From contig NZ_CP113517.1 of assembly GCF_024360925.2 (NCBI RefSeq), forward strand, positions 1,488,001 through 1,552,000: a DNA stretch of 64,000 nt, written 5' to 3'. Below the pieces are notes generated by a model, which was given only the letters and a program-made list of their open reading frames with translations, was not told where the DNA came from and ran no database searches. Made by a program: the position numbers and the translations under genes. This document shows positions 45,264-52,548 of the stretch, piece after piece. Source of the stretch: Methylomonas rapida (GTDB lineage: Bacteria; Pseudomonadota; Gammaproteobacteria; Methylococcales; Methylomonadaceae). Position 1 is the first letter of the stretch; each line of letters starts with the position of its first letter.

Positions 45264-45950
45264 TCATAGCGCACCGGTCTTATTCGAACTTAGGGATGAT
45301 TCATTGTCATCCACCACTGAATCCTCATCTTCCGAAAGCCTCGCTGGCTCATCCAACAGTCCTGACTCCTGCCGGGCCAATCGTACTTCCTCCCCATGCC
45401 CTTGTTCATACGCTGCTTGATGCGCATGTCTTTCCATCGTCACAATTTTATTGGCTAGTCGCTGCAATCGCTGCTGCCACTCCAGGCGCGCGGCAATGCA
45501 GTGTTTGTTGGAGATGACCTGGCACAGCCACAAGGTGTCCATCACGATCATCAACTGATCCAGCAAACGAATCAACTCGACGAATTGTGCAATCTGCGGC
45601 GAGGCGATCTTCGCCACAAACTCCCTGGGGTGAGTGTAGGTCGGCGTTTCATTGATGCCGTTGTCAGCCTTGAGTTTTTCCAGCCGACTTTTTTCCTGCT
45701 GCAGCTGCTCCGCGCATTCGGCAATCATCTGACTGACGAGGCTTTCGATTTCGTCAACGGTGTCCTCCCGACCAATGATGCGCAGGATTACGTCGATCGC
45801 ATACAAGGACACCATCAGCCGGTGATAGCTGTTGCGAATCACCCTAATAGCTTGTTCGCTGTTGATGCTAAACGTGCGCTCAAATATCGGCCGACTTATG
45901 GCGCGACGCGAGGCTGGTTTGGGTTGTGGAGCTATTTCGGACATGAGCAT
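45264..45950 (-). CDS. AcaB-like / TIGR03761-type ICE protein, copy 2 (intact)
   Basis: This 228-aa protein resembles the PFL_4669/TIGR03761 family of integrating-conjugative-element proteins (AcaB-like regulators): IFERTFSINSEQAIRVIRNSYHRLMVSLYAID, then a charged helical middle and LIRLLDQLMIVMDTLWLC. The C terminus is acidic. It is transcribed away from the ssb module and converges with the NYN gene. Fragments of a second copy lie at 32735 and 38988, so copies flank the WYL-TPR-NYN segment in direct orientation. Confidence 0.65.
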   Translation of the reverse strand: MLMSEIAPQPKPASRRAISRPIFERTFSINSEQAIRVIRNSYHRLMVSLYAIDVILRIIGREDTVDEIESLVSQMIAECAEQLQQEKSRLEKLKADNGINETPTYTHPREFVAKIASPQIAQFVELIRLLDQLMIVMDTLWLCQVISNKHCIAARLEWQQRLQRLANKIVTMERHAHQAAYEQGHGEEVRLARQESGLLDEPARLSEDEDSVVDDNESSLSSNKTGAL

Positions 45951-46144
45951 TTCCTGATGTGGACGAATGGTTCATGATCGTATGCCAAATTCTTTAAAGC
46001 CTTTCCGCAGACGACGGCGAATTCGTCATCAGCTGCAAGCACACTTCAAAAAATCTCTGCTTCAATAGCCGCCAATGGAATCGGTTGGCCGTCAGCCAGC
46101 CTTTTCTTCCCAGACTTTCTTGGCTGGTCTTTCATGATCACCTT
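45951..46144 (+). promoter_or_regulatory. Upstream region of ssb with imperfect inverted repeat shared with traL
   Basis: The segment around 46006-46050 (TTCCGCAGACGACGGCG, then AATTCGTCATCAGCTGC) matches the perfect inverted repeat upstream of traL, including the downstream CAC...TTCAAA. It is a candidate binding site for an element-encoded activator or repressor that coordinates the two operons. Divergent promoters for the acaB-like gene and ssb must also lie here. Confidence 0.45.
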
Positions 46145-46225
46145 GATCCGACTTCGGTCGGCGTTCCGTTTTTAAGCGGCGACGGTGGATTTCCATCGGC
46201 GTGTCAGGTGCGTCAAGCCTGATGT
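46145..46225 (+). ncRNA. Structured RNA candidate, copy 1 (5' of ssb)
   Basis: Stems: H1 CCGAC-TTCG-GTCGG (46148-46161), H2 CCGTT-TTTA-AGCGG (46166-46179), a variable hairpin GGTGGA/TCCATC, and H3 TCAGG-9 nt-CCTGA (46204-46222). The H3 loop is TGCGTCAAG. The same order, loops and linkers recur at 49571 and 54520 with paired base changes. It lies about 130 nt before the ssb start. Confidence 0.7.
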
Positions 46226-46356
46226 GACTATTGATTGTGTTTACCCTGCCGGGCTTCTCGATTCCCGTGGGGATTCAGCGTGCCGGCATGTCCATCGCCG
46301 CGCCGCTGGGTATTGTTATCGTTGAGTCGGGCGCGGCCGACAGGAGGAATGTCATC

Positions 46357-46788
46357 ATGGCCAATCGCGGTGTGAACAAAGTCATCTTGCTGGGCCGGCT
46401 CGGCGCCGATCCGGATGTTCGCTTTATGCCCGATAACGGCGGCAAAGTAGTCGCCGTCCGTTTGGCAACCAGTGAAGTCTGGAACGATCCCAAAAACGGC
46501 AAACAGGAGCGGACCGAATGGCATCGAGTGGTGTTTTTCAAAAAACTCGCCGATACCGCCGAACAGTATTTGCATAAAGGCAGCCAGATCTACATCGAAG
46601 GCCGTTTGCGTACCCAGCAATGGGGCCAAGCAAATGACAAGCGTTACCGTACCGAAATCGCCGCCTTTGAATTGCAGTTGCTGGATCGCCCAAATGCATC
46701 GGCAGCCGCCAACGGTTCGTCATCATCGCCAGCGACGCCCGAGGACGCCGATTGGGATGACGACTACAGCGATATGCCCATCCATTAA
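46357..46788 (+). CDS. ssb: Single-stranded DNA-binding protein
   Basis: This 143-aa SSB has the OB-fold N terminus [22 protein letters not shown] and [18 protein letters not shown], a short linker, and an acidic tail ending [10 protein letters not shown], a variant of the usual DDDIPF interaction tip. The ATG at 46357 is set by AGGAGG ten bases upstream; longer in-frame starts are in the leader. It protects transferred single strands and works with the Bet/Exo pair downstream. Confidence 0.95.
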   Translation: MANRGVNKVILLGRLGADPDVRFMPDNGGKVVAVRLATSEVWNDPKNGKQERTEWHRVVFFKKLADTAEQYLHKGSQIYIEGRLRTQQWGQANDKRYRTEIAAFELQLLDRPNASAAANGSSSSPATPEDADWDDDYSDMPIH

Positions 46789-46865
46789 AACCTGGATCGC
46801 CGATTATTGGCGTTCATTGGATAAACGGTTACACCGCCGACCCGTTTCCGGTTTCGGTATTTCAA

Positions 46866-46913
46866 CCCCCTGGGGAACTCCATTCCCCGGCGGGCGATGG
46901 CGTTCCCTTTTTT
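46866..46913 (+). promoter_or_regulatory. Alternative-pairing leader hairpin of bet
   Basis: GGGGAA (46872-46877) can pair with TTCCCC (46883-46888). Alternatively GGGAAC (46873-46878) can pair with GTTCCC (46902-46907), which is directly followed by TTTTTT (46908-46913) and AAGGAG. The two folds exclude each other. Confidence 0.55.
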
Positions 46914-46930
46914 ATTGAAGGAGACCCACC

Positions 46931-47980
46931 ATGAGCCAAAACAACCGCAACACCTTACCCAAAACCCGTGACTTACCGATGCCAGCTGTTGTTCAGCAAA
47001 GCTACGGCCTGTCGGAACAGTCCTGGAAAGTATTAACCGAAGTCACCTTTCCGACTGCCAAAACCCCGGAAGCGATCCTGATGGCGCTGGATTATTGCAA
47101 GGCCCGCAAGCTCGACATCTTCAAAAAGCCGGTGCATATCGTGCCGATGTGGAGCGCGGCTTTAGGCCGTAATGTCGAAACCGTCTGGCCGTCCATTATG
47201 GAAATCCAGACCACCGCATCACGGACCGGTGTTTGGGCCGGCATGGATAGACCCGTCTGGGGCCCGGATGTCACCAAAACCTTTACCGGTCGCTACAAGG
47301 ACGACAACGAGCAATGGCAGGAATCCAGCGTCACTGTGACCTTTCCCGAATGGGTGGCGGTTACTGTGTACCGGATCGTCGGCGGCAAACGCTGCGCCTT
47401 TACCGAGGAAGTCTACTGGCTAGAGGCTTATAGCACGGCAGGCGGTAAAAACTCGCAAGTGCCGACCGCGATGTGGATCAAACGCCCCAAGGGGCAATTG
47501 GCCAAATGCGGTAAAGCGGCGTCCTTGCGCGCAGCCTTTCCTGAGGAATGCGGTTATGCCGCCGAGGAAATGGATGGCAAAACGCTCGATGATGTTGTCG
47601 ACGGTTCGGTGATCGATGGCGAGGCGACACATTGGGAAACCGATGTTGGCCAAGCGGGTGATTGGTTTTCCGGATCATCCGAGCAAACGCCGCACGTGAT
47701 CGACGTGTCGCAAATCCATCCCAAGGTGCAAAAAGCCGTCGCCGAGCTGGTACGTCGTACAGCGGCAGCCGGTGCCTGGAAAGCAGCCTACGACTATGCC
47801 AACCAAAAGTTCAAAGGCATCGACCTGACCTTTGCATTGGCCGAGCTAGACAAGGTATCGGAGGTTGATCCCATGGCATCATCAGCCTTAGTTAAAACGG
47901 ACAGTACCGGCATGCCGCCATTGTCCGCGAAAGACATGGCCATGAATCAGGCCCGTCAAACCTTGGGGCACGCAGCTTAG
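46931..47980 (+). CDS. bet: RecT/Bet-family single-strand annealing protein
   Basis: This 349-aa Redbeta/RecT protein has ALDYCKARKLDIFKKPVHIVPM, TVWPSIMEIQTTASRTGVWAG and WIKRPKGQLAKCGKAASLRAAFPEE, the conserved Bet core. It anneals complementary single strands and, with the exonuclease encoded 430 bp downstream, forms a phage-type recombination pair as in SXT. The C-terminal region is variable. The AAGGAG site lies seven bases before the ATG. Confidence 0.95.
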   Translation: MSQNNRNTLPKTRDLPMPAVVQQSYGLSEQSWKVLTEVTFPTAKTPEAILMALDYCKARKLDIFKKPVHIVPMWSAALGRNVETVWPSIMEIQTTASRTGVWAGMDRPVWGPDVTKTFTGRYKDDNEQWQESSVTVTFPEWVAVTVYRIVGGKRCAFTEEVYWLEAYSTAGGKNSQVPTAMWIKRPKGQLAKCGKAASLRAAFPEECGYAAEEMDGKTLDDVVDGSVIDGEATHWETDVGQAGDWFSGSSEQTPHVIDVSQIHPKVQKAVAELVRRTAAAGAWKAAYDYANQKFKGIDLTFALAELDKVSEVDPMASSALVKTDSTGMPPLSAKDMAMNQARQTLGHAA

Positions 47981-48014
47981 AAGCGCTGCAATCCCAAATT
48001 CTTTAACCACCCAC

Positions 48015-48064
48015 AAGGGCGTCCTGTTTCGCCCACGGGGTAGGACATGACGCTCTTGGTTTTT
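48015..48064 (+). promoter_or_regulatory. Alternative-pairing leader hairpin before the 111-aa gene
   Basis: GGGCG/CGCCC (48017-48021 with 48030-48034) competes with AAGGGCGTC/GACGCTCTT (48015-48023 with 48049-48057, one G-T pair), followed by a T-run and then the AGGAGAGG ribosome-binding site. Confidence 0.55.
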
Positions 48065-48077
48065 ATCAGGAGAGGTC

Positions 48078-48413
48078 ATGAACACAAACGATCAATCATT
48101 AAACCGCGTGCCCTGTCATACCGACTGGCAACGTTACGATTCACCCACGGTGTTACGCCGTCACGGCCGAGGTTTTCTGGAACGCCTGTGGCGACCCCAG
48201 TGCAACGAACCCAATCCGCAGCCCTTAAGCCAGCCAGAACTAACAACACTGGCCGAGAGTTTTGGCGGGGTGTGTTTGCCGGCGCAAGACGAACTGCTGT
48301 TGCTGTTTGGCGATGGCCATTGGGCCCGGCGTTGCCAGAACCAGTTGCACAAGCTCGGCATCGAGACGGTACGCTTCGGCTGCCAGGTGCAGTTGACCGG
48401 ATTTTCGCGATGA
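48078..48413 (+). CDS. Unknown 111-aa protein between bet and exo
   Basis: I recognise no family. The protein is soluble and basic in the middle (RRHGRGFLERLWRPQ), with a hydrophobic C-terminal half (LLLLFGDGHWARRCQNQL). Small genes of unknown function sit between bet and exo in SXT-like elements. Its stop overlaps the exo start (ATGA at 48410-48413), so exo translation is coupled to it. The start has AGGAGAGG upstream. Confidence 0.7.
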   Translation: MNTNDQSLNRVPCHTDWQRYDSPTVLRRHGRGFLERLWRPQCNEPNPQPLSQPELTTLAESFGGVCLPAQDELLLLFGDGHWARRCQNQLHKLGIETVRFGCQVQLTGFSR

Positions 48414-49411
48414 AGGTCATCGACGTTTCGCAACGTTCCGACGTATGGCGGCATTGGCGATTACAAGGCGTCAGTGCCAGTGAAGCGGCCATCGTCATGA
48501 ATCGCTCGCCCTACAAAAGCCATTGGCGGCTCTGGGCCGAGAAAATTGGCTTGGTACTGGAAGCCAGTCTGGACAACAACCCGTTGATCCGCGCTGGTAT
48601 CCAGCAGGAGCCTGAAGCTTTGCAACGCTTCGAGGATAAACACGATCTGATGTTGTTGCCGCTGTGCGGCGAGTCGGAACAGTATCCGTTGATGCGGGCT
48701 TCTTTCGACGGCTTATCCGACGCGAATGAGCCAGTGGAAATCAAATGTCCGCACGAAACCACGTTTTTGGATGTGCTGTTAAACCGGGAAGCCTCGGCTG
48801 CCTATCAGTTGTATTGGTGCCAGGTGCAACAGCAACTGCTGGTATCCGAAGCGCAACGCGGCTTTTTGTTTTTCTATCACCAAGGCCAGGACATCGAGTT
48901 TGAAATTCAGCGCGATGAGATTTTTCTCACCCAGCTGGTCGATAAAGCGATGGATTTCTGGTCGGCGGTCAAATCGAAAAAGGAACCACAAAAGGATCCC
49001 GAACGCGATTTGTATTTGCCGCAAGGTGAGTCGGAACGGCAATGGCAACAACTGGCGGCGACGTATCGGCAACGGGCGTTGACCATCTTGGACATCAAAA
49101 GCCAACTCAACCAGTTGGAGGACGAGCAGTCGCGCATTGAAGACACCTTAGTGACATTGATGGGCGATTACGTAGCTGCGGAGCATTCCGGGTTACGGAT
49201 CAGCCGGTTTCAAAGCCAGGGTGCTATCGATTACAAGGCGGCACTGCAAGCCTTGCAACCGGATGTTCAGGCTGGGGCGCTGGACGTCTATCGAAAACCG
49301 TCGGCCATGCGGGTCCGGGTGACCTGCCGGGACGACGACGGTAAACATGCCGAAGTGCCGTTCGATGCCCAAGCCTTGAAAGACTTGGCGGGTGTGGACT
49401 TTTGGTTTTGA
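48410..49411 (+). CDS. exo: YqaJ/lambda-Exo-like recombination exonuclease
   Basis: This 333-aa nuclease has the YqaJ fold: GVSASEAAIVMNRSPYKS, the GxxxEPEAL-type glutamate in GIQQEPEALQRFE, the metal site D in MRASFDGLSD with E-x-K in EPVEIKCP, and YWCQVQQQLLVSE. It degrades 5' strands to produce 3' overhangs for the annealing protein. A longer in-frame start exists, but the ATG at 48410 overlaps the upstream stop and is preferred. Confidence 0.92.
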   Translation: MKVIDVSQRSDVWRHWRLQGVSASEAAIVMNRSPYKSHWRLWAEKIGLVLEASLDNNPLIRAGIQQEPEALQRFEDKHDLMLLPLCGESEQYPLMRASFDGLSDANEPVEIKCPHETTFLDVLLNREASAAYQLYWCQVQQQLLVSEAQRGFLFFYHQGQDIEFEIQRDEIFLTQLVDKAMDFWSAVKSKKEPQKDPERDLYLPQGESERQWQQLAATYRQRALTILDIKSQLNQLEDEQSRIEDTLVTLMGDYVAAEHSGLRISRFQSQGAIDYKAALQALQPDVQAGALDVYRKPSAMRVRVTCRDDDGKHAEVPFDAQALKDLAGVDFWF

Positions 49412-49570
49412 TGGTTCGTTTCAAGACATCCTGTAATCCTAGTGGTTACGGGATGTTCATTCATTGACGGCATGATTGATTCGGTTAGGGCATGTCGGTT
49501 TTAGGCTGGGCTTTCCCGCAAAACCCAACCCAAAACCCGCATCGTTCAGGCATTCCCTTCGTGGAATCCC
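49412..49570 (+). terminator. Gene-end hairpin after exo
   Basis: CATCCTGTAA (49427-49436) pairs with TTACGGGATG (49446-49455) around a 9-nt loop, shortly after the exo stop. It may end the ssb-bet-exo transcript before the second structured RNA copy. There is no long T-run. Confidence 0.4.
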
Positions 49571-49650
49571 GAATCCGGTTTCGACCGGCGTTCCGTTGTT
49601 AAGCGGCATGAGCGTTTGCCTCGTGTGCCAGGTGCGTCAAGCCTGGTGTG
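49571..49650 (+). ncRNA. Structured RNA candidate, copy 2
   Basis: Stems: H1 CCGGT-TTCG-ACCGG (49575-49588), H2 CCGTT-GTTA-AGCGG (49593-49606), and H3 CCAGG-TGCGTCAAG-CCTGG (49628-49646). Relative to copy 1, H1 and H3 change on both strands and keep pairing. Confidence 0.7.
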
Positions 49651-49658
49651 TTTAGTTT

Positions 49659-49704
49659 GTCCCGTTGGGGTTCATCACCTTTACGGGACTCGATGACCCC
49701 TTTT
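49659..49704 (+). promoter_or_regulatory. Leader hairpin or pseudoknot before the 70-aa gene
   Basis: GTCCCGT (49659-49665) pairs with ACGGGAC (49683-49689). GGGGTTCATC (49667-49676) pairs with GATGACCCC (49692-49700), with one bulge. The strands are interleaved, so both together would be an H-type pseudoknot; otherwise they exclude each other. TTTT and AAGGAGG follow. Confidence 0.55.
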
Positions 49705-49724
49705 ATTCATTGAAGGAGGTCATC

Positions 49725-49937
49725 ATGAATCACGACTTTTGGAAAACCTTGCATGGCTGGTTGAACGTTGCCCATAGCGACGACATTCAGGCCAAAAAGC
49801 GTGTGCTGCTGGAGATGCATCGTCAAATCTCGGACCCCGGTTTGAGAAGCGACATTCAGCGTATCCTGCGCTTGATGGATCGGGAGTTGTTGGCCCGTGC
49901 CGAATGGGCGATGTACTGCGTCATGCAGTTGCGCTAG
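49725..49937 (+). CDS. Unknown 70-aa protein
   Basis: This small helical, mildly basic protein (MNHDFWKTLHGWLNVAHS; LLEMHRQISDPGLRSDIQRILRLMDRELLARAEW) belongs to no family I recognise. GGAGG lies directly upstream of the ATG at 49725. It opens the cobS-cobT transcription unit and lies after the second structured RNA copy. Confidence 0.65.
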   Translation: MNHDFWKTLHGWLNVAHSDDIQAKKRVLLEMHRQISDPGLRSDIQRILRLMDRELLARAEWAMYCVMQLR

Positions 49938-49951
49938 CCATTTTCTATTTA

Positions 49952-50015
49952 CCCTGGTTTGCCAGGGTTTTAATCACCCGTTGGGGCTCATTACCCCTCG
50001 GGGCTGGTGCGCCCC
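49952..50015 (+). promoter_or_regulatory. Terminator-like stem plus leader hairpin before cobS
   Basis: CCCTGG-TTTG-CCAGGG-TTTT (49952-49971) looks like an intrinsic terminator just after the 70-aa gene. Then GGGG (49983-49986) can pair with CCCC (49994-49997), or GGGGC (49983-49987 or 50000-50004) with GCCCC (50011-50015). The ribosome-binding site GAGGAG overlaps a CCTCGAGG palindrome (50034-50041). Confidence 0.5.
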
Positions 50016-50049
50016 TTGTCATTTGAGGCTAGTCCTCGAGGAGCTCACC

Positions 50050-50853
50050 ATGTACCAACAATATTCCATTGCCGACACCTTCGGCATTCAGGCCCCGTCG
50101 TCCATGAAAGTGGAAGGTTTTGTACCCGCCGGACAAAACACCTATGTACCGGCACAAAAGCCGTACGTGTTTCGCAAGGATCACTTGCGCGATGTGTTGG
50201 CGTTTTTAGGCGCAGCCAATGGCGACGGCTTATACCTGTCCGGTCCTACCGGTTCCGGTAAAACCTCATTGTTGGAGCAAGTCGCGGCGCGTCTCCATTG
50301 GGGCGTGCATTCCGTCACCGGTCACGGTCGATTGGAACTCAACGATCTGCTCGGCCAGTACATGCTGGTCGACGGCGGCGCGATGAAGTGGATTGATGGT
50401 CCGTTGACCTTGGCTGTTCGCCTGGGACATGTGCTGTTGATCAACGAAATCGATGCCATTGATCCTGCCGAGCTGATTGGCTTGAATGAAATCGTCGAAG
50501 GGAAACCTTTAACGATTCCGCAAACCGGCGATGTGATTACGCCGCATCCTAAGTTTCGTTTGGTCGCCACCGGCAATAGTGCCGGATCGGGTGATCAGTC
50601 GGGCTTGTACCAAGGGGTGTTACGTCAAAACCTGGCGTTTTTGGATCGTTTTAGGCTGATGGAAGTCGGCTACCCCGAACCCGAAGACGAAATGAAGCTA
50701 TTGGCCGATGTGGTGCCGACCATGCCGGAAACGGTACGCGAAAGTATGATCAAAGTCGCCAATCAGATTCGTAAAGTCTTTATCGGCGGTGCGGATGGCG
50801 GTGGCATGTTATCGGTGACTGATCTTGCTCGTGTTTCACAGACAGATAGCTAA
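50050..50853 (+). pseudogene. cobS: CobS-like AAA ATPase (MoxR class), 3' end lost to IS3
   Basis: The gene encodes an N-terminal region, YLSGPTGSGKTSLLEQVAARL (Walker A, near residue 65), LLINEIDAIDPAEL (Walker B) and RLVATGNSAGSGDQSG (sensor). This matches the CobS-like ATPase that pairs with a VWA CobT-like partner in SXT-type elements. At about codon 257 the frame enters the IS3 element and stops, so the AAA lid domain is missing. Joining the IS flanks does not restore a lid-containing frame, so flanking DNA has probably been deleted. Confidence 0.8.
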
Positions 50854-51710
50854 GAGACATGTTTAAGTTCAAAGGCTTCAGGGGATAGATAGCCCAATTT
50901 GGAATGAAGCCGTTTGCGATTGTAATACACTTCGATGTATTCGAAGACATGTTGCTTGGCGTCGGCTCGTGTTGATAGCCGCTCACCATGAATGGCTTCG
51001 ACCTTGAAGCTGTGGTTCCAGCTTTCCATGGCGGCGTTATCGTAGCAATCGCCTTTCTTGCTCATGCTACAAATCAATTGGTGTTGTTTGAGCAAGGCTT
51101 GATAGGCTGCTGAACAATACTGGCTGCCTCGATCCGAATGGACGATAACGTCTTTGGGTAATTTTCGCCGCCACAGCGCCATGGTCAAAGCATCGCAAAC
51201 CAGGCTGGCAGTCATGCGTTCAGCCATGGCCCAACCAATGACCTTGCGTGAATACAACTCCAAGACGACGGCTAGATAAAGCCAACCCTCGTCCGTCCAG
51301 ATATAGGTAATGTCTGAGACCCATTTCTGATCGGGCGCCGTCGCTCCAAAATCTTGAGCCAAGTGGTTGGGGGCTACGGGCAAGTTGTGATTGCTGTTGG
51401 TTGTAGCCTTGTATTTCCGTGCGGCCTTGGCCCGCCAACCCTTGGACTTCATGATCTTGGCCACGGTATGACGGCTGACGCGATGGCCTTCATCGTTGAG
51501 TCGCTTGGTTATTCGGGGCGAACCGGCACGCGCTTTTTCATCATCGAATACCCGTTTGATCTCATCGGCCATGGCTTCTTGCGATTGCGCTCTTGGCGAG
51601 GGCGGACGCTTTTTCCACTGATAATAGCCGCTGCGCGAAACTTTAAAACAGCGACACATCAGCTTGACGGAAAATTCAGATTCAAGGGATTGCATCATGG
51701 CGTACTTCAC
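50850..51710 (-). CDS. IS3-family transposase OrfB
   Basis: This 286-aa protein has an N-terminal HTH_21 region (MCRCFKVSRSGYYQW) and rve core: WVSDITYI, VIVHSDRGSQYCS and the catalytic glutamate in NAAMESWNHSFKVE. It is probably made as an OrfAB fusion by -1 frameshifting at an A6G run (51740-51746, read on the minus strand) in orfA. Confidence 0.93.
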   Translation of the reverse strand: MKYAMMQSLESEFSVKLMCRCFKVSRSGYYQWKKRPPSPRAQSQEAMADEIKRVFDDEKARAGSPRITKRLNDEGHRVSRHTVAKIMKSKGWRAKAARKYKATTNSNHNLPVAPNHLAQDFGATAPDQKWVSDITYIWTDEGWLYLAVVLELYSRKVIGWAMAERMTASLVCDALTMALWRRKLPKDVIVHSDRGSQYCSAAYQALLKQHQLICSMSKKGDCYDNAAMESWNHSFKVEAIHGERLSTRADAKQHVFEYIEVYYNRKRLHSKLGYLSPEAFELKHVS

Positions 51711-52018
51711 CGGGGCTGCTTGGCAAAGTACGCTGCCGCCTTTTTTAAAAAGGCGACTTCCTCTTCCAGGCGTGCATTTTCCCGTTTAAGCCGTGCGATT
51801 TCAGCTTGTTGCAGTTTTTGCTCTTCAAAGGGCTGACCGGTTTGGCGGCTTTTGGCTTGCCAGCTATACAGCATGGCTTGCGCAATTCCCAAATCTTTGG
51901 CTGCTTTTGAGACACCGTCTTGCTTTGCTCGCTCCAAGGCTTGCTCTTTAAACTGAGACGTATATTTGTTGCGTTTAGACTTTGTAGCGATAGTCGCTGG
52001 TTGATCGTTGTTTTTCAT
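51707..52018 (-). CDS. IS3-family transposase OrfA
   Basis: This 103-aa HTH_Tnp_1 protein (YTSQFKEQALERAKQDG; AAKDLGIAQAMLYSWQ) has a C-terminal leucine zipper (QQAEIARLKRENARLEEEVAFL). The zipper runs into the AAAAAAG frameshift site that connects to OrfB. Confidence 0.92.
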   Translation of the reverse strand: MKNNDQPATIATKSKRNKYTSQFKEQALERAKQDGVSKAAKDLGIAQAMLYSWQAKSRQTGQPFEEQKLQQAEIARLKRENARLEEEVAFLKKAAAYFAKQPR

Positions 52019-52076
52019 AAGACTCCTCAGGCATAGAGATTACTCTCTTAACTGGGTGTCTGTGAAATTTGGGCAA

Positions 52077-52464
52077 GATCAGTGAAGGCTTGTTGGTTAA
52101 TCAAACACCCGTGTTTGAAGAGACAGACGTTGATGAAACCTTCGAATACGCGGATTTAGAGCTATCAACGGTACCAACAGAAACAACAGTCTCAACCGAA
52201 GCAAAACCCGTCATCGCTGAATGCGTTTCAGACAATTCCGATTTTACCGATCTGTTTGACGGGATCTTTGATGATGAATTGGACGCGGAATCGGCATCGG
52301 ATGACTGGGCGCTTGAAGTCTTGCTGGACAAAAGCCAGACCAATCTGGAAACCGGTAACGATGCCGATCGAGCCAATGATTTGGAAAACGCAGCGAAACC
52401 GGAACCGGTGACGGCAGGAGACGATGAGGAGGCGGACGATTCCGACCAGGATTACTGGTTCTGA
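52077..52464 (+). pseudogene. Acidic C-terminal fragment downstream of the IS3 element
   Basis: A frame open from the IS end encodes about 128 residues, strongly acidic and without a start codon of its own (SEGLLVNQTPVFEETDVDE ... EEADDSDQDYWF). It has no catalytic motif. It may be the tail of the original cobS gene product or of a separate gene whose beginning was removed with the cobS 3' end. Confidence 0.5.
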
Positions 52465-52492
52465 TCCTACGCCATTTAACACTTCACCCACT

Positions 52493-52538
52493 GGGGCAAA
52501 TTCATGTCCCGCTGGGGCCGTGGTTTGCCCCAACTTTT
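52493..52538 (+). promoter_or_regulatory. Leader hairpin of cobT
   Basis: GGGGCAAA (52493-52500) pairs with TTTGCCCC (52524-52531) and is followed by AACTTTTGGAG. An inner CCC/GGG pairing (52508-52516) and an alternative GGGG/CCC pairing are possible. Confidence 0.5.
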
Positions 52539-52548
52539 GGAGCACACC

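Larger units (their letters stand above)
50820..52081 (-). mobile_element. IS3-family element (second type) in cobS
   Basis: This ~1.26-kb element has inverted repeats TGATCTTGC..........TTTCACAGACA....TTAAGAG at both ends (from 50820 and, inverted, from 52081). It carries orfA and orfB with an A6G slippery site. GTGA occurs beside each end (50815-50818, 52082-52085) as a possible target duplication. It is different from the IS at 181-1841. Confidence 0.85.

Noticed and set aside
45170..45517. 115-codon plus-strand frame
   Set aside because: It is mostly antisense to the intact acaB-like gene and has no ribosome-binding site.
46231..46356. N-terminal extension of SSB
   Set aside because: It would translate the structured leader; AGGAGG directly before ATG 46357 and the usual SSB N terminus set the start there.
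50818..52085. Restoring an intact CobS by removing the IS3 element
   Set aside because: Joining the flanks at the candidate GTGA duplication gives a frame that ends after about 25 unrelated codons, so simple excision does not rebuild the gene.
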